Shown piece after piece: positions 43,350-50,808 of a DNA stretch of 64,000 nt (the first letter of the stretch is position 1; each line of letters opens with the position of its first letter). Source of the stretch: Rhodospirillales bacterium (lineage in GTDB: Bacteria > Pseudomonadota > Alphaproteobacteria > Rhodospirillales > Magnetovibrionaceae); assembly GCA_024653965.1 (NCBI GenBank), contig JANLGW010000071.1, positions 16,576-80,575 of the forward strand, in the 5' to 3' direction. The notes under the pieces are model-generated. The model made no database searches. It worked only from the letters and a program-made list of their open reading frames with translations, and was not told the DNA's origin. The position numbers were made by a program, and so were the translations under genes.

Positions 43350-45542
43350 TTATTTTTCCTTTGGCGCCGACCAAGAAAGTTCGAAAGTAGTCGAAAAACC
43401 AGATTCAGGTTCAATGAATCGAGCTCTGCATTTTCGGTTTTCGGCAATCATTCTTACGATTGTGAGGCCAAGACCATGCCCGCCTAGCCCCATTGATTTT
43501 CTATCTTTGGAAATGTCCCCCTTACGCTTGAAGGGTTCGAAAAAGTCTTCGGAGTGGGAAAGATCAATGCCGCTTCCGTTGTCCGAAATACGAACCCAGG
43601 CCCTTAAGCCGGGCCCACGGCCTGAGGAAATTCGAAGCTGTCGTTTGCCTCGTGTCTCGACCATAGCGTTCAGTGCATTCGTAATAACATTTTGGAATAG
43701 GCCGTGCCATTCAGCGAGTGTCGCATAGGGAAGGCGCATTTTTTCGTCAACAGTGAAATCAATATCAACCCCACCTAAAAACGGTGAAAGGTTGCTTTGA
43801 GCGAGTTTCAATACACGCTCTGCTCTAAGCGAAGATATTGTTTCACGATCCTCTTTATCGGCGAGGGGTTCGAATACCTGCCTCATTCGACGGATGCGTG
43901 CGATCCACTCACACATTTCCTGGTAGATTTCGTTAGACAGACGTTTGTCACCACTCAAGCCTTTGATGCGGAGAGCAATGTTATCCAAAACGCTCAGTTC
44001 GCGCCCCATCTCGTGATCAAGAGCTAGGGCTGCCATTCCGGCCGTTGCCAGAGGGCCAAGCATTGCGGCAAGAACATCTCGATAATTCTGCTCGCGTTTT
44101 GCCGTATCCACGAACGAGCTGAGTTCATGAGTGAGGTCGTGGTATACATCCTCTGGAATGGCGGCTTTATGTGCAACCAGAACATGTTGTACCTTCTCAA
44201 GACCTGCGTCAGCGCTTTCATCTGGCCGATCATATTTTGCCTGTTCGAGATTTCGACGCATGGACTCGACAGCGTAAAGATCCAGAGAGAGACGGACAGC
44301 GTTGCGTAATTGCTCATAGGCAGTATTGATTTGTAGCCTATCGCGCGTTACCTGCATTTTGAGAAAATGCCGTGCTGATTTCTTGTTTTTGGGTGCGCGC
44401 TGCATTTCATGGCCAGTGTCAACTCGCACTACCCCTAAAATTCGCCCTTGTGTTGGGAGATCATTCAGCGCTCGTTCGACGTGGTAGTGATCGGGGAGTA
44501 ACTTTGATTTTACCTTGCGGTGCGAGTGGTCGTACTCCAAACCGAGCCAATCTTGCTGGATGCCATAGTAGGGCAGCCTGAAGGGGCCATCGTAAACATG
44601 AACACCGCCAAATTCAGAAAAGTACTCTCGAGCATCTCCAACCTTTATGTGCTGTCCTAAATGACCGGACAAATTGAAGATACGAATTTCCCAGGTGGCA
44701 TTATCAACTTGACAGTTCTCAATCGGGAAGGATTCCCTGACGGTCGTTCCATCTTTGAATGTAACGGTTACTAACTGGCGTTGAGTTTTCCAGCCATTTT
44801 CAATCTTACCTTCAATTTTTGCTATCCACAGGCCAATTGCAGCTTTGACTTGGGTTTCAAAGGTATCGCTACCTGGAATGGAAGGTGCAATGAGGTGAAT
44901 TCGAAAATCTTTCGCCTTATCGTGCCCCCCCTTACCCGCGAAGCCATCAAAGGGGGGGCGTAGCGTCCATACCTCTTTTGCTAGTCCTGCAAGTGAAGCA
45001 GAATCCCACTCTTGCTGAAGTCCGCTGAGGATAATGCGAAAACCGTGCTTTTGCTCTTCGGTATAGCGGATGTCTTTGTTTACTAATTCATACTCGGCGG
45101 TGGCTTCTGTCAGGTATTCATGCTCTACGGCTGAATCCCAGTCGACATCAACGAGTAGTGTTTTCGTGCTCCCTTTGGCGGTGGTCTCTATGTGAACTTT
45201 GTGAGCCAAAAACTGGACGGCGAGCCTCCCAACGCCTTTGGAGCCTGTCATCGGGCGCTCAAGTTCGGGAGAAATAGCTTTCTGTTGCTTATGCGTTGTG
45301 CCGACTCTCATCCAATATTTGGTAAAGTCGTCCAGCCCCATTCCGTGGCCATTATCCACAATTTCGACTGTATCATTGCCGAAAGTAATCTTACAGGCGA
45401 GAGCGTCGGCGTCGTACGCATTCTTTACTAACTCAGCAAGTGCAATATGAGCTTTTCCAACCAAACGTTCGCCCAATTCTTTAAGCAGGGCGGAATCTAC
45501 CGTGAAGGTTAAAATATCTTTGGATTTTTGTTCCAATTCCAT
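43350..45542 (-). CDS. double-GHKL ATPase: MORC/Hsp90-like N-terminal plus histidine-kinase-like C-terminal domains
   Basis: The 730-residue protein has an N-terminal GHKL ATPase of the MutL/MORC/Hsp90 type (ELVKNAYDADA with Asn41, DNGHGM at 63-68, GSKGVGR at 100-106). A middle region follows, then a His-box-like helix ALDHEMGREL with His510 and a C-terminal histidine-kinase ATPase (NVITNALNAM, DNGSGID, GGHGLGLTIV). No membrane helices. It would sense something in the cytoplasm and signal to the receiver-like protein next to it. The ATG at 45542 is preferred over TTG at 45548. The codon use is close to that of the transposition genes. Confidence 0.8.
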   Translation of the reverse strand: MELEQKSKDILTFTVDSALLKELGERLVGKAHIALAELVKNAYDADALACKITFGNDTVEIVDNGHGMGLDDFTKYWMRVGTTHKQQKAISPELERPMTGSKGVGRLAVQFLAHKVHIETTAKGSTKTLLVDVDWDSAVEHEYLTEATAEYELVNKDIRYTEEQKHGFRIILSGLQQEWDSASLAGLAKEVWTLRPPFDGFAGKGGHDKAKDFRIHLIAPSIPGSDTFETQVKAAIGLWIAKIEGKIENGWKTQRQLVTVTFKDGTTVRESFPIENCQVDNATWEIRIFNLSGHLGQHIKVGDAREYFSEFGGVHVYDGPFRLPYYGIQQDWLGLEYDHSHRKVKSKLLPDHYHVERALNDLPTQGRILGVVRVDTGHEMQRAPKNKKSARHFLKMQVTRDRLQINTAYEQLRNAVRLSLDLYAVESMRRNLEQAKYDRPDESADAGLEKVQHVLVAHKAAIPEDVYHDLTHELSSFVDTAKREQNYRDVLAAMLGPLATAGMAALALDHEMGRELSVLDNIALRIKGLSGDKRLSNEIYQEMCEWIARIRRMRQVFEPLADKEDRETISSLRAERVLKLAQSNLSPFLGGVDIDFTVDEKMRLPYATLAEWHGLFQNVITNALNAMVETRGKRQLRISSGRGPGLRAWVRISDNGSGIDLSHSEDFFEPFKRKGDISKDRKSMGLGGHGLGLTIVRMIAENRKCRARFIEPESGFSTTFELSWSAPKEK

Positions 45543-45598
45543 CCCCAAGGAGCTGCAATTATGTTAACTTGACTCTACAACAATGTTTTAAATGAATG

Positions 45599-46492
45599 TT
45601 ACACACCCGTCACCTTCAACCTATCTCCAGGCGAAGTCCATCGGATTTCATTGAGCATATCAAAACTCAATTTTTTGCGCCCTGTGGTTTCAGCAAGCTC
45701 TATGAGCCTGCAGACGATTTCCCGGGTTTCGCCGGTAAGGCCATCACTCATGGCATGGACCCGACGGATAAATTTTGGCGATGTTACGACAGCGTCTATT
45801 CCCTCAAAATCGAGACTTAAACATAGACTTGCGACGAATTCGCCGTATTCATCTCCAAGCTCCCACTGCGGCAGGTAAAAGGGCTCAAATCGGCTACCGA
45901 ATTGGCGGTCCAAGTGTATGGCGCGATGTGCCTCCTCCGTGCCGACGGCAATAATGGAAATGCGCAATTGATTCGAAAGGGCCTTGATCGCGTTCAGGAA
46001 CTGACCTTGCTGGTCCAATCCGCCATCGAGGATGTGGTGAATTTCATCAATAATCAGAATCCTAGTTTTTAACCGGCGGAGCAAGGTGATGACTTGATCC
46101 CGCTTTCTATCAACGGACATCGTTGCGCGGACCGCGGCCCCAAAGCTGTCGAGGATATTGCTGTACAGCGAACCTATTCGTGGCGCTTCAGGGGTTTGCA
46201 CCATGAGTACTGGTATGATGGAAGCCTCGGAGTGTTCTTTTACGGCAGGGTTGGCTTCCAACATGAATCGTTCGCACAATAGCGACTTTCCAGCATTTGC
46301 TTTCCCGTAAACTAGGCAACACGGCGGTCGGTTAGTTTCTGGATATGCTAAAATTCGGTGGAAGCGATTGAGGCCTTCATCAGCAATCTTATAGTTCACC
46401 CAGCGTTGTCCAAAAAAACGTCGCATATGCTCGAATAGATCGAGTCGCGTTTCGTTGGAAGAAACAATTGAAATTGGGTCTTTTAACGGCAT
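45599..46492 (-). CDS. tnsC: Tn7-like transposition AAA+ ATPase TnsC (TniB family)
   Basis: The 297-residue AAA+ regulator has Walker A GKANAGKS at residues 63-70 and Walker B ILIIDEIHH with Asp149-Glu150. TnsC forms filaments or rings on DNA and links the TniQ target selector to the TnsAB transposase. The ATG at 46492 has GGAGGG six bases upstream and overlaps the tnsB stop. A second, truncated copy of its C terminus lies at 38899-39051. Confidence 0.93.
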   Translation of the reverse strand: MPLKDPISIVSSNETRLDLFEHMRRFFGQRWVNYKIADEGLNRFHRILAYPETNRPPCCLVYGKANAGKSLLCERFMLEANPAVKEHSEASIIPVLMVQTPEAPRIGSLYSNILDSFGAAVRATMSVDRKRDQVITLLRRLKTRILIIDEIHHILDGGLDQQGQFLNAIKALSNQLRISIIAVGTEEAHRAIHLDRQFGSRFEPFYLPQWELGDEYGEFVASLCLSLDFEGIDAVVTSPKFIRRVHAMSDGLTGETREIVCRLIELAETTGRKKLSFDMLNEIRWTSPGDRLKVTGV

Positions 46493-48375
46493 TTTTGTTC
46501 CCTCCACCGTTTCTTCAGTGCTTCAAGATCGATATTGAGCGGTTTCTCGTTTTCATCCTCCACTGTGTTATCAACGACCACCTGAGGGGTGATGGGTGCA
46601 ACAGGAAAGTCCCGCAGGGAATTGTTGCGGTTTTTCACTTTTTGTTTTTCTAGAGCTTGTTTTTTAGACACTTTTTTCTTGGATTTCTTGGCAGACTCAA
46701 CGAGTTCGTCACGTCGATCACGAGATCGATCAATTCGTTCGAGGTGATCAGGGTTCTGCCCTGTTGATTTTTTTAGCTTTTGATAAGCCCTGAGTTCCCA
46801 AAGGGTGTTAACAGCTGGCGACCTTCGGCTCATCGCGATTTCTTCGTATTCCTTGGTGTCTGGATTTTTAAAATAGATTTTGGTGATGTCACGTGGGTCA
46901 TACTTGACCGTAAATTTTTCATTGATTCGTCCTCGCTTTCTCTTAATGAATTTTTTTAGGCTGGGTGAATAGTAGTGCATCGTGTCCCAGGAAATTCCGT
47001 CGCGCTGAACTGTCCGTTCAATGTGGGGGAGAAACGAGATTTTAAATGCTTCAGGATTCTGTATTGGAGGAAGCTGCCCGATCGAACGACCTTTCGAGCC
47101 AAACTTAAGACCATCGTTCCATTTTTGTATTGGGGACATTCCAATCCCACGATGTTCCGTCAGGTGATAGTCGTTCACGATCCAATCAACGATCCAGTGG
47201 TATAAAATGTCATATGTTAAAGCTGCTTCCTTGGGTGAGTTGTATTCCCCTTTTTGCTTGGGGTTCGAAAATGTTGTGCCTGGTAGCGTATGAATCTCAT
47301 CTCCTAATCGCTTCATCATGCGCTCTATATGGCCGCCAAATTCAGGCCGCTTAACGGGCCTTCGCTGGAGATTAATCCCATGTTCCTCGCAAGCCGTTAG
47401 GATCAGGTTGCTGCATAAATCTTTGCCGTTGTCGGTATGGATGGTTCGAATCCTCCCCCACACTGGCCACTCTCCCTCAATGCCTTGACGCTCTAATTCG
47501 GCATCTTTTTCGAGCGAGCTGTGAATGATGCACAAGCCAACGGTAAACTGATTGGGCTGATCCAATGAGAGATGGAATCCGGTGATCATTCGACTGAATT
47601 TATCGATTGCCAGTGTTATCCAAGGACGTCCAATCGTCACATGATGCACATCATCAACGATTTGGATGTCGAGCAGCGTATGGTCAATTTCCACGCATCC
47701 GAGGGGGTAATCATATTCGGAATGTGTATCGGTGACCGCCCCATAGGTATCACGCGCAGTTTTCTCTCCGCGGCGGCGCCGGGTTTGCTCACGGATATCG
47801 ATGTCATTAATGCGGTTTCGAACGGTATTTTTATGAGGCGGCGGCAACCGAGCTTTTTTGCAACGGCGGGCAATGATGTCGGCTGTTTTGGTGATAGGGA
47901 TTTCTTGCAGGTTCAGGTGCTGGTTTTCAAGGACATCCTGAATGATCGCTTCAACTTCCTTATTTAACTTTCTCCCCCGTTTTACGCGCCGTTTGGGCGA
48001 AAGACTGGTGAGTCGATTTGAGATATTGAACTCGCTGATCCATCGGTACAGCGTCGACTTTCCAATTCCGAGTTCCTTCGCCCTCTCTGCGACATGCTTA
48101 GCAGTACGTTTGGTGAGGGCCAGCAGAGGTTTGATGGCTTCAAGGCGTTGGCGGGCCGCTTCAAGGTCTTTGTCATGAAGGGCATCTGGAGTTTTTATGG
48201 GCGGTTTTGTATCGATCTCACGCGCCTTCAGTGATGAGGAGCGGACGGTCACGATGTCTTTTGTATCTATGTATTGGATCAAGCTGTTTCCAGCACTCAC
48301 AGTCCTTTGGATGATGCATGGACGACCTTTATGTGAGACCTCGGTTCCGGGGGCATAACTCTTAGGGTTAGCCAT
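46483..48375 (-). CDS. tnsB: Tn7-like transposase TnsB (DDE, Mu/TniA type)
   Basis: The 630-residue transposase has N-terminal helix-turn-helix domains, an RNase H-fold catalytic core with Asp231 (VEIDHTLL), Asp315 (HTDNGKDL) and Glu351 (GHIERM), giving a D-D-35-E pattern, then a Mu-type beta barrel (DPRDITKIYF) and a Lys-rich C-terminal tail that in this family contacts TnsC. It cuts the 3' ends and joins them to target. The ATG at 48375 has GGGGA upstream and overlaps the tnsA stop. Confidence 0.94.
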   Translation of the reverse strand: MANPKSYAPGTEVSHKGRPCIIQRTVSAGNSLIQYIDTKDIVTVRSSSLKAREIDTKPPIKTPDALHDKDLEAARQRLEAIKPLLALTKRTAKHVAERAKELGIGKSTLYRWISEFNISNRLTSLSPKRRVKRGRKLNKEVEAIIQDVLENQHLNLQEIPITKTADIIARRCKKARLPPPHKNTVRNRINDIDIREQTRRRRGEKTARDTYGAVTDTHSEYDYPLGCVEIDHTLLDIQIVDDVHHVTIGRPWITLAIDKFSRMITGFHLSLDQPNQFTVGLCIIHSSLEKDAELERQGIEGEWPVWGRIRTIHTDNGKDLCSNLILTACEEHGINLQRRPVKRPEFGGHIERMMKRLGDEIHTLPGTTFSNPKQKGEYNSPKEAALTYDILYHWIVDWIVNDYHLTEHRGIGMSPIQKWNDGLKFGSKGRSIGQLPPIQNPEAFKISFLPHIERTVQRDGISWDTMHYYSPSLKKFIKRKRGRINEKFTVKYDPRDITKIYFKNPDTKEYEEIAMSRRSPAVNTLWELRAYQKLKKSTGQNPDHLERIDRSRDRRDELVESAKKSKKKVSKKQALEKQKVKNRNNSLRDFPVAPITPQVVVDNTVEDENEKPLNIDLEALKKRWREQKCR

Positions 48376-49006
48376 GAGACGCATCCCCAATCCATATAGG
48401 ACTAGTCATGTTTAATTCGAAATTAAAGTCGGCCGAGATCTTGCCAATTGAAATGAGGTGCCAGAGCGTCGCCAACCCTTGCGATTGTTCCGCTTCCGCG
48501 TCCCAGCAAGATAAGATGAGTTCATAAATTGAAATCGGGTTTGATATGGCAAGGCGGTTCATTAGGCGAGCGGCCAATCCGGCATCTAGCGGATCACGAC
48601 GGAAGGGCAGCAGAAATTTTGCATTTTCGAGACGGGGGCCGTGAATTTCAGCCTCAGTCCAGATTTCAAATATCCACTTGTGCTCATTAGCGTATAGGGA
48701 AGCGGCAGCGAATTTTGGAGCGAATTTTTCCCGGTGCTTTTCCAAGAAACGCCGCGGCTTGACTTCGACTAGACGGGGTGCGCGGCAGGCGTGGGTCACG
48801 AGAAAATCTGGGACGTAGCTTCGATTGCCCTCGAAGACGATGCGTACAGGCTGTTCTTCAATCTTGATGACACCGTCATCGAACGCCATGAGGGACACAA
48901 AATCGCGTTCAAGGATCGATTCTAAGTCAACACCGCCGCCGCCCGGAACCCACGTGTGCCGACCGGTTAAGCTGGTGTAACTTCTAGGAATTTTGCGTAC
49001 AGGCAT
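48368..49006 (-). CDS. tnsA: TnsA-like endonuclease
   Basis: The 212-residue protein has the TnsA N-terminal restriction-endonuclease fold: an acidic helix ESILERDFVSLMAFDDG, then Asp67 in VPDFLV and Glu81-x-Lys83 in LVEVKPR. The second half is a helical domain that in Tn7 binds TnsC. TnsA cleaves the 5' ends so that the element leaves by cut-and-paste. The ATG at 49006 has GGGGAA upstream. Confidence 0.88.
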   Translation of the reverse strand: MPVRKIPRSYTSLTGRHTWVPGGGGVDLESILERDFVSLMAFDDGVIKIEEQPVRIVFEGNRSYVPDFLVTHACRAPRLVEVKPRRFLEKHREKFAPKFAAASLYANEHKWIFEIWTEAEIHGPRLENAKFLLPFRRDPLDAGLAARLMNRLAISNPISIYELILSCWDAEAEQSQGLATLWHLISIGKISADFNFELNMTSPIWIGDASHG

Positions 49007-49079
49007 ACGGTGTTCCCCAGTATTTGATATACTATATATGCTTGTTATTGTGCAACGCAACACTAGGGTTGGTATTTTT

Positions 49080-50369
49080 TTATTTTTGCCGAAGGGCGGA
49101 ACGCAGGACTTTGTCGACCCACGGCCCTACGTTCTCTCCCTCGCGCCGAGCCGCTGTCTTGGCTGCGGCACGGATTTCGGCCGAAACACCGTCGAGCTTC
49201 CAATAACGGTGAGTTCCGTAGGGGGCGCACTCCCTTCCCGGTTCGGCCATATGGCTTTTGGCCTGGAATTTCACGCCGATTAGGTTGGTAAGTTCCCGGT
49301 ATGTCGGGGTGATATTTTGGGATTTAAGCTGACGCTTCGCGGCGTTAATCACTTCAGCTTCGATTTCTGCTGGCGGGGTGTTGAGGTGACGTCGTACCGG
49401 ATCCCACAGTGCGAATGGTTCTTGTCCATAGCCCTTGATCAAATTTCTGGCGCTGATTTCAACTACCCGGCAAGCGGCGATAAAGTTATGGGGCCAATTC
49501 TGCATTATATAATGAGCGTAACGCAGCAGGGTTTGGCGGCATCTTGGATTGAGGAGCTCAATTTCTTTAATGCGCGGGATATTGGTTGGCGGGACTGTTT
49601 CTTTGAGGTACTCGGACGTCCACTCTCTCAGGGGCATGGCGAATTGCCCCGTCGCCAGCAGTCGATACACGATCCAGAGAATGCGAAAATACGATAAGGA
49701 ATATACGGCACCGTATTCCCCCATGTATGTCCAGCCGTCTTCAGCGGTTTCCAGGAGATCTTTTTGAATGGCGAGATCGCTGTAATGGGTAACGGGCGTT
49801 TGAGGCGTTTTGCGCAGATCAAAACCGCACTTCCAGCAGGTGGCGACGGAATCAACATGCATCGATGTGAAAAGTGGCTGGATAGGTGCCGAACATTCCG
49901 GGCAGCGGTCGATCAGGAGTTTGTGATGCCTCGTGCAGCCGGTAACGAACGCTAACCGCCAATGGCGCTTGAGATATGGCGTTGCTTGTTCGCGAAGACA
50001 ATCGGGGCATACTTGTTGTCCAAATGATTTGCACGTGCGATCCGTGCCGGCTGGGGGCAGCCACAGCAATTTTTCTACTGTAGCGCCATCTTCGATTAAC
50101 CGTCCGTTCCAGGCATCAAAGGTGCGGTGCCGAAGGTCGTCGGCATCCATGTCGGTGTAATGCGCGAGAGTCTCGATCAACTCATCACACGCAAATCGAT
50201 CGAGGTCGATCCGATGCATGCGCGCACCGGGGAGGCCGATCCGGTACAAATCGGCTGGGTTAAGACCGTTCTGCCAAGCTGTCCGGCAAAACCAAGACGA
50301 GAAGCTCTCGTCAGAAACGGGCTGGGGGCGGAACGGCCAAAATGCGCGGCGTGAGGGGGTGTCTAACAT
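49080..50369 (-). CDS. tniQ: target-selection protein TniQ
   Basis: The 429-residue protein has a TniQ domain (PFRPQPVSDESFSSWFCRTA) and zinc-finger cysteines at 121, 124, 156, 159, 178 and 181 (CPDC, CPEC, CWKC). A helical C-terminal region with a possible helix-turn-helix (TPTYRELTNLIGVKF) follows. TniQ/TnsD proteins bind the attachment site and recruit TnsC. It is the only TniQ in the element. As the element sits close to tRNA-Gln, recognition of that tRNA gene is possible, but the target lay inside an older transposon end. Confidence 0.92.
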   Translation of the reverse strand: MLDTPSRRAFWPFRPQPVSDESFSSWFCRTAWQNGLNPADLYRIGLPGARMHRIDLDRFACDELIETLAHYTDMDADDLRHRTFDAWNGRLIEDGATVEKLLWLPPAGTDRTCKSFGQQVCPDCLREQATPYLKRHWRLAFVTGCTRHHKLLIDRCPECSAPIQPLFTSMHVDSVATCWKCGFDLRKTPQTPVTHYSDLAIQKDLLETAEDGWTYMGEYGAVYSLSYFRILWIVYRLLATGQFAMPLREWTSEYLKETVPPTNIPRIKEIELLNPRCRQTLLRYAHYIMQNWPHNFIAACRVVEISARNLIKGYGQEPFALWDPVRRHLNTPPAEIEAEVINAAKRQLKSQNITPTYRELTNLIGVKFQAKSHMAEPGRECAPYGTHRYWKLDGVSAEIRAAAKTAARREGENVGPWVDKVLRSALRQK

Positions 50370-50460
50370 GCTATGCTCTCCCGCATAAATCGCGTAACAT
50401 CGTCAAAAATCATGCAACATCACTTAATATATACATAATTCACGCAGGATTGCAAATTTT

Positions 50461-50691
50461 ATGATTATCTCAGCGCAATGCCGCGCCGCTCGCGCCCTGT
50501 TGAACTGGTCCCGGAAGGACTTGGCTGATGCCGCGAAGGTAGCCGAGAGGACGATCGTGGACTTTGAAAGAGGTGCCCGTGAGCCCTATGAGCGCACACT
50601 GCGTGACATTCGCGAGGCGCTAGAGGGTGCCGGGGTGGTGTTTATCGCGCAAAATGGCGACGGGCCGGGTGTTCGATTGAAAAAAGGGTGA
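50461..50691 (+). CDS. small XRE-family regulator
   Basis: The 76-residue protein consists almost only of an HTH (LNWSRKDLADAAKVAERTIVDFERGAREP) and a short C-terminal strand region (LEGAGVVFIAQNGDGPGVRL) typical of small XRE regulators. It is divergent from tniQ across 91 bases that contain the near-repeat GTAACATC/GCAACATC. It probably controls the transposition genes or the R-M operon downstream. Confidence 0.78.
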   Translation: MIISAQCRAARALLNWSRKDLADAAKVAERTIVDFERGAREPYERTLRDIREALEGAGVVFIAQNGDGPGVRLKKG

Positions 50692-50808
50692 TCTTTTTAG
50701 CGGCTCATGCTTTGGTTGTGCAGTGGGTTGCTATAGGTATATCGATAGACGCAATCCACGTGGGGTTACGTTCTGTGTTGGCCGGTATGCCTTGGGGGGC
50801 GAGTTGAC

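Noticed and set aside
42086..45542. Classical two-component system or Detocs
   Set aside because: The kinase has no sensor or membrane part and carries an extra MORC/Hsp90-like ATPase. The receiver-like protein has no DNA-binding domain, and no phosphorylase-type effector follows.
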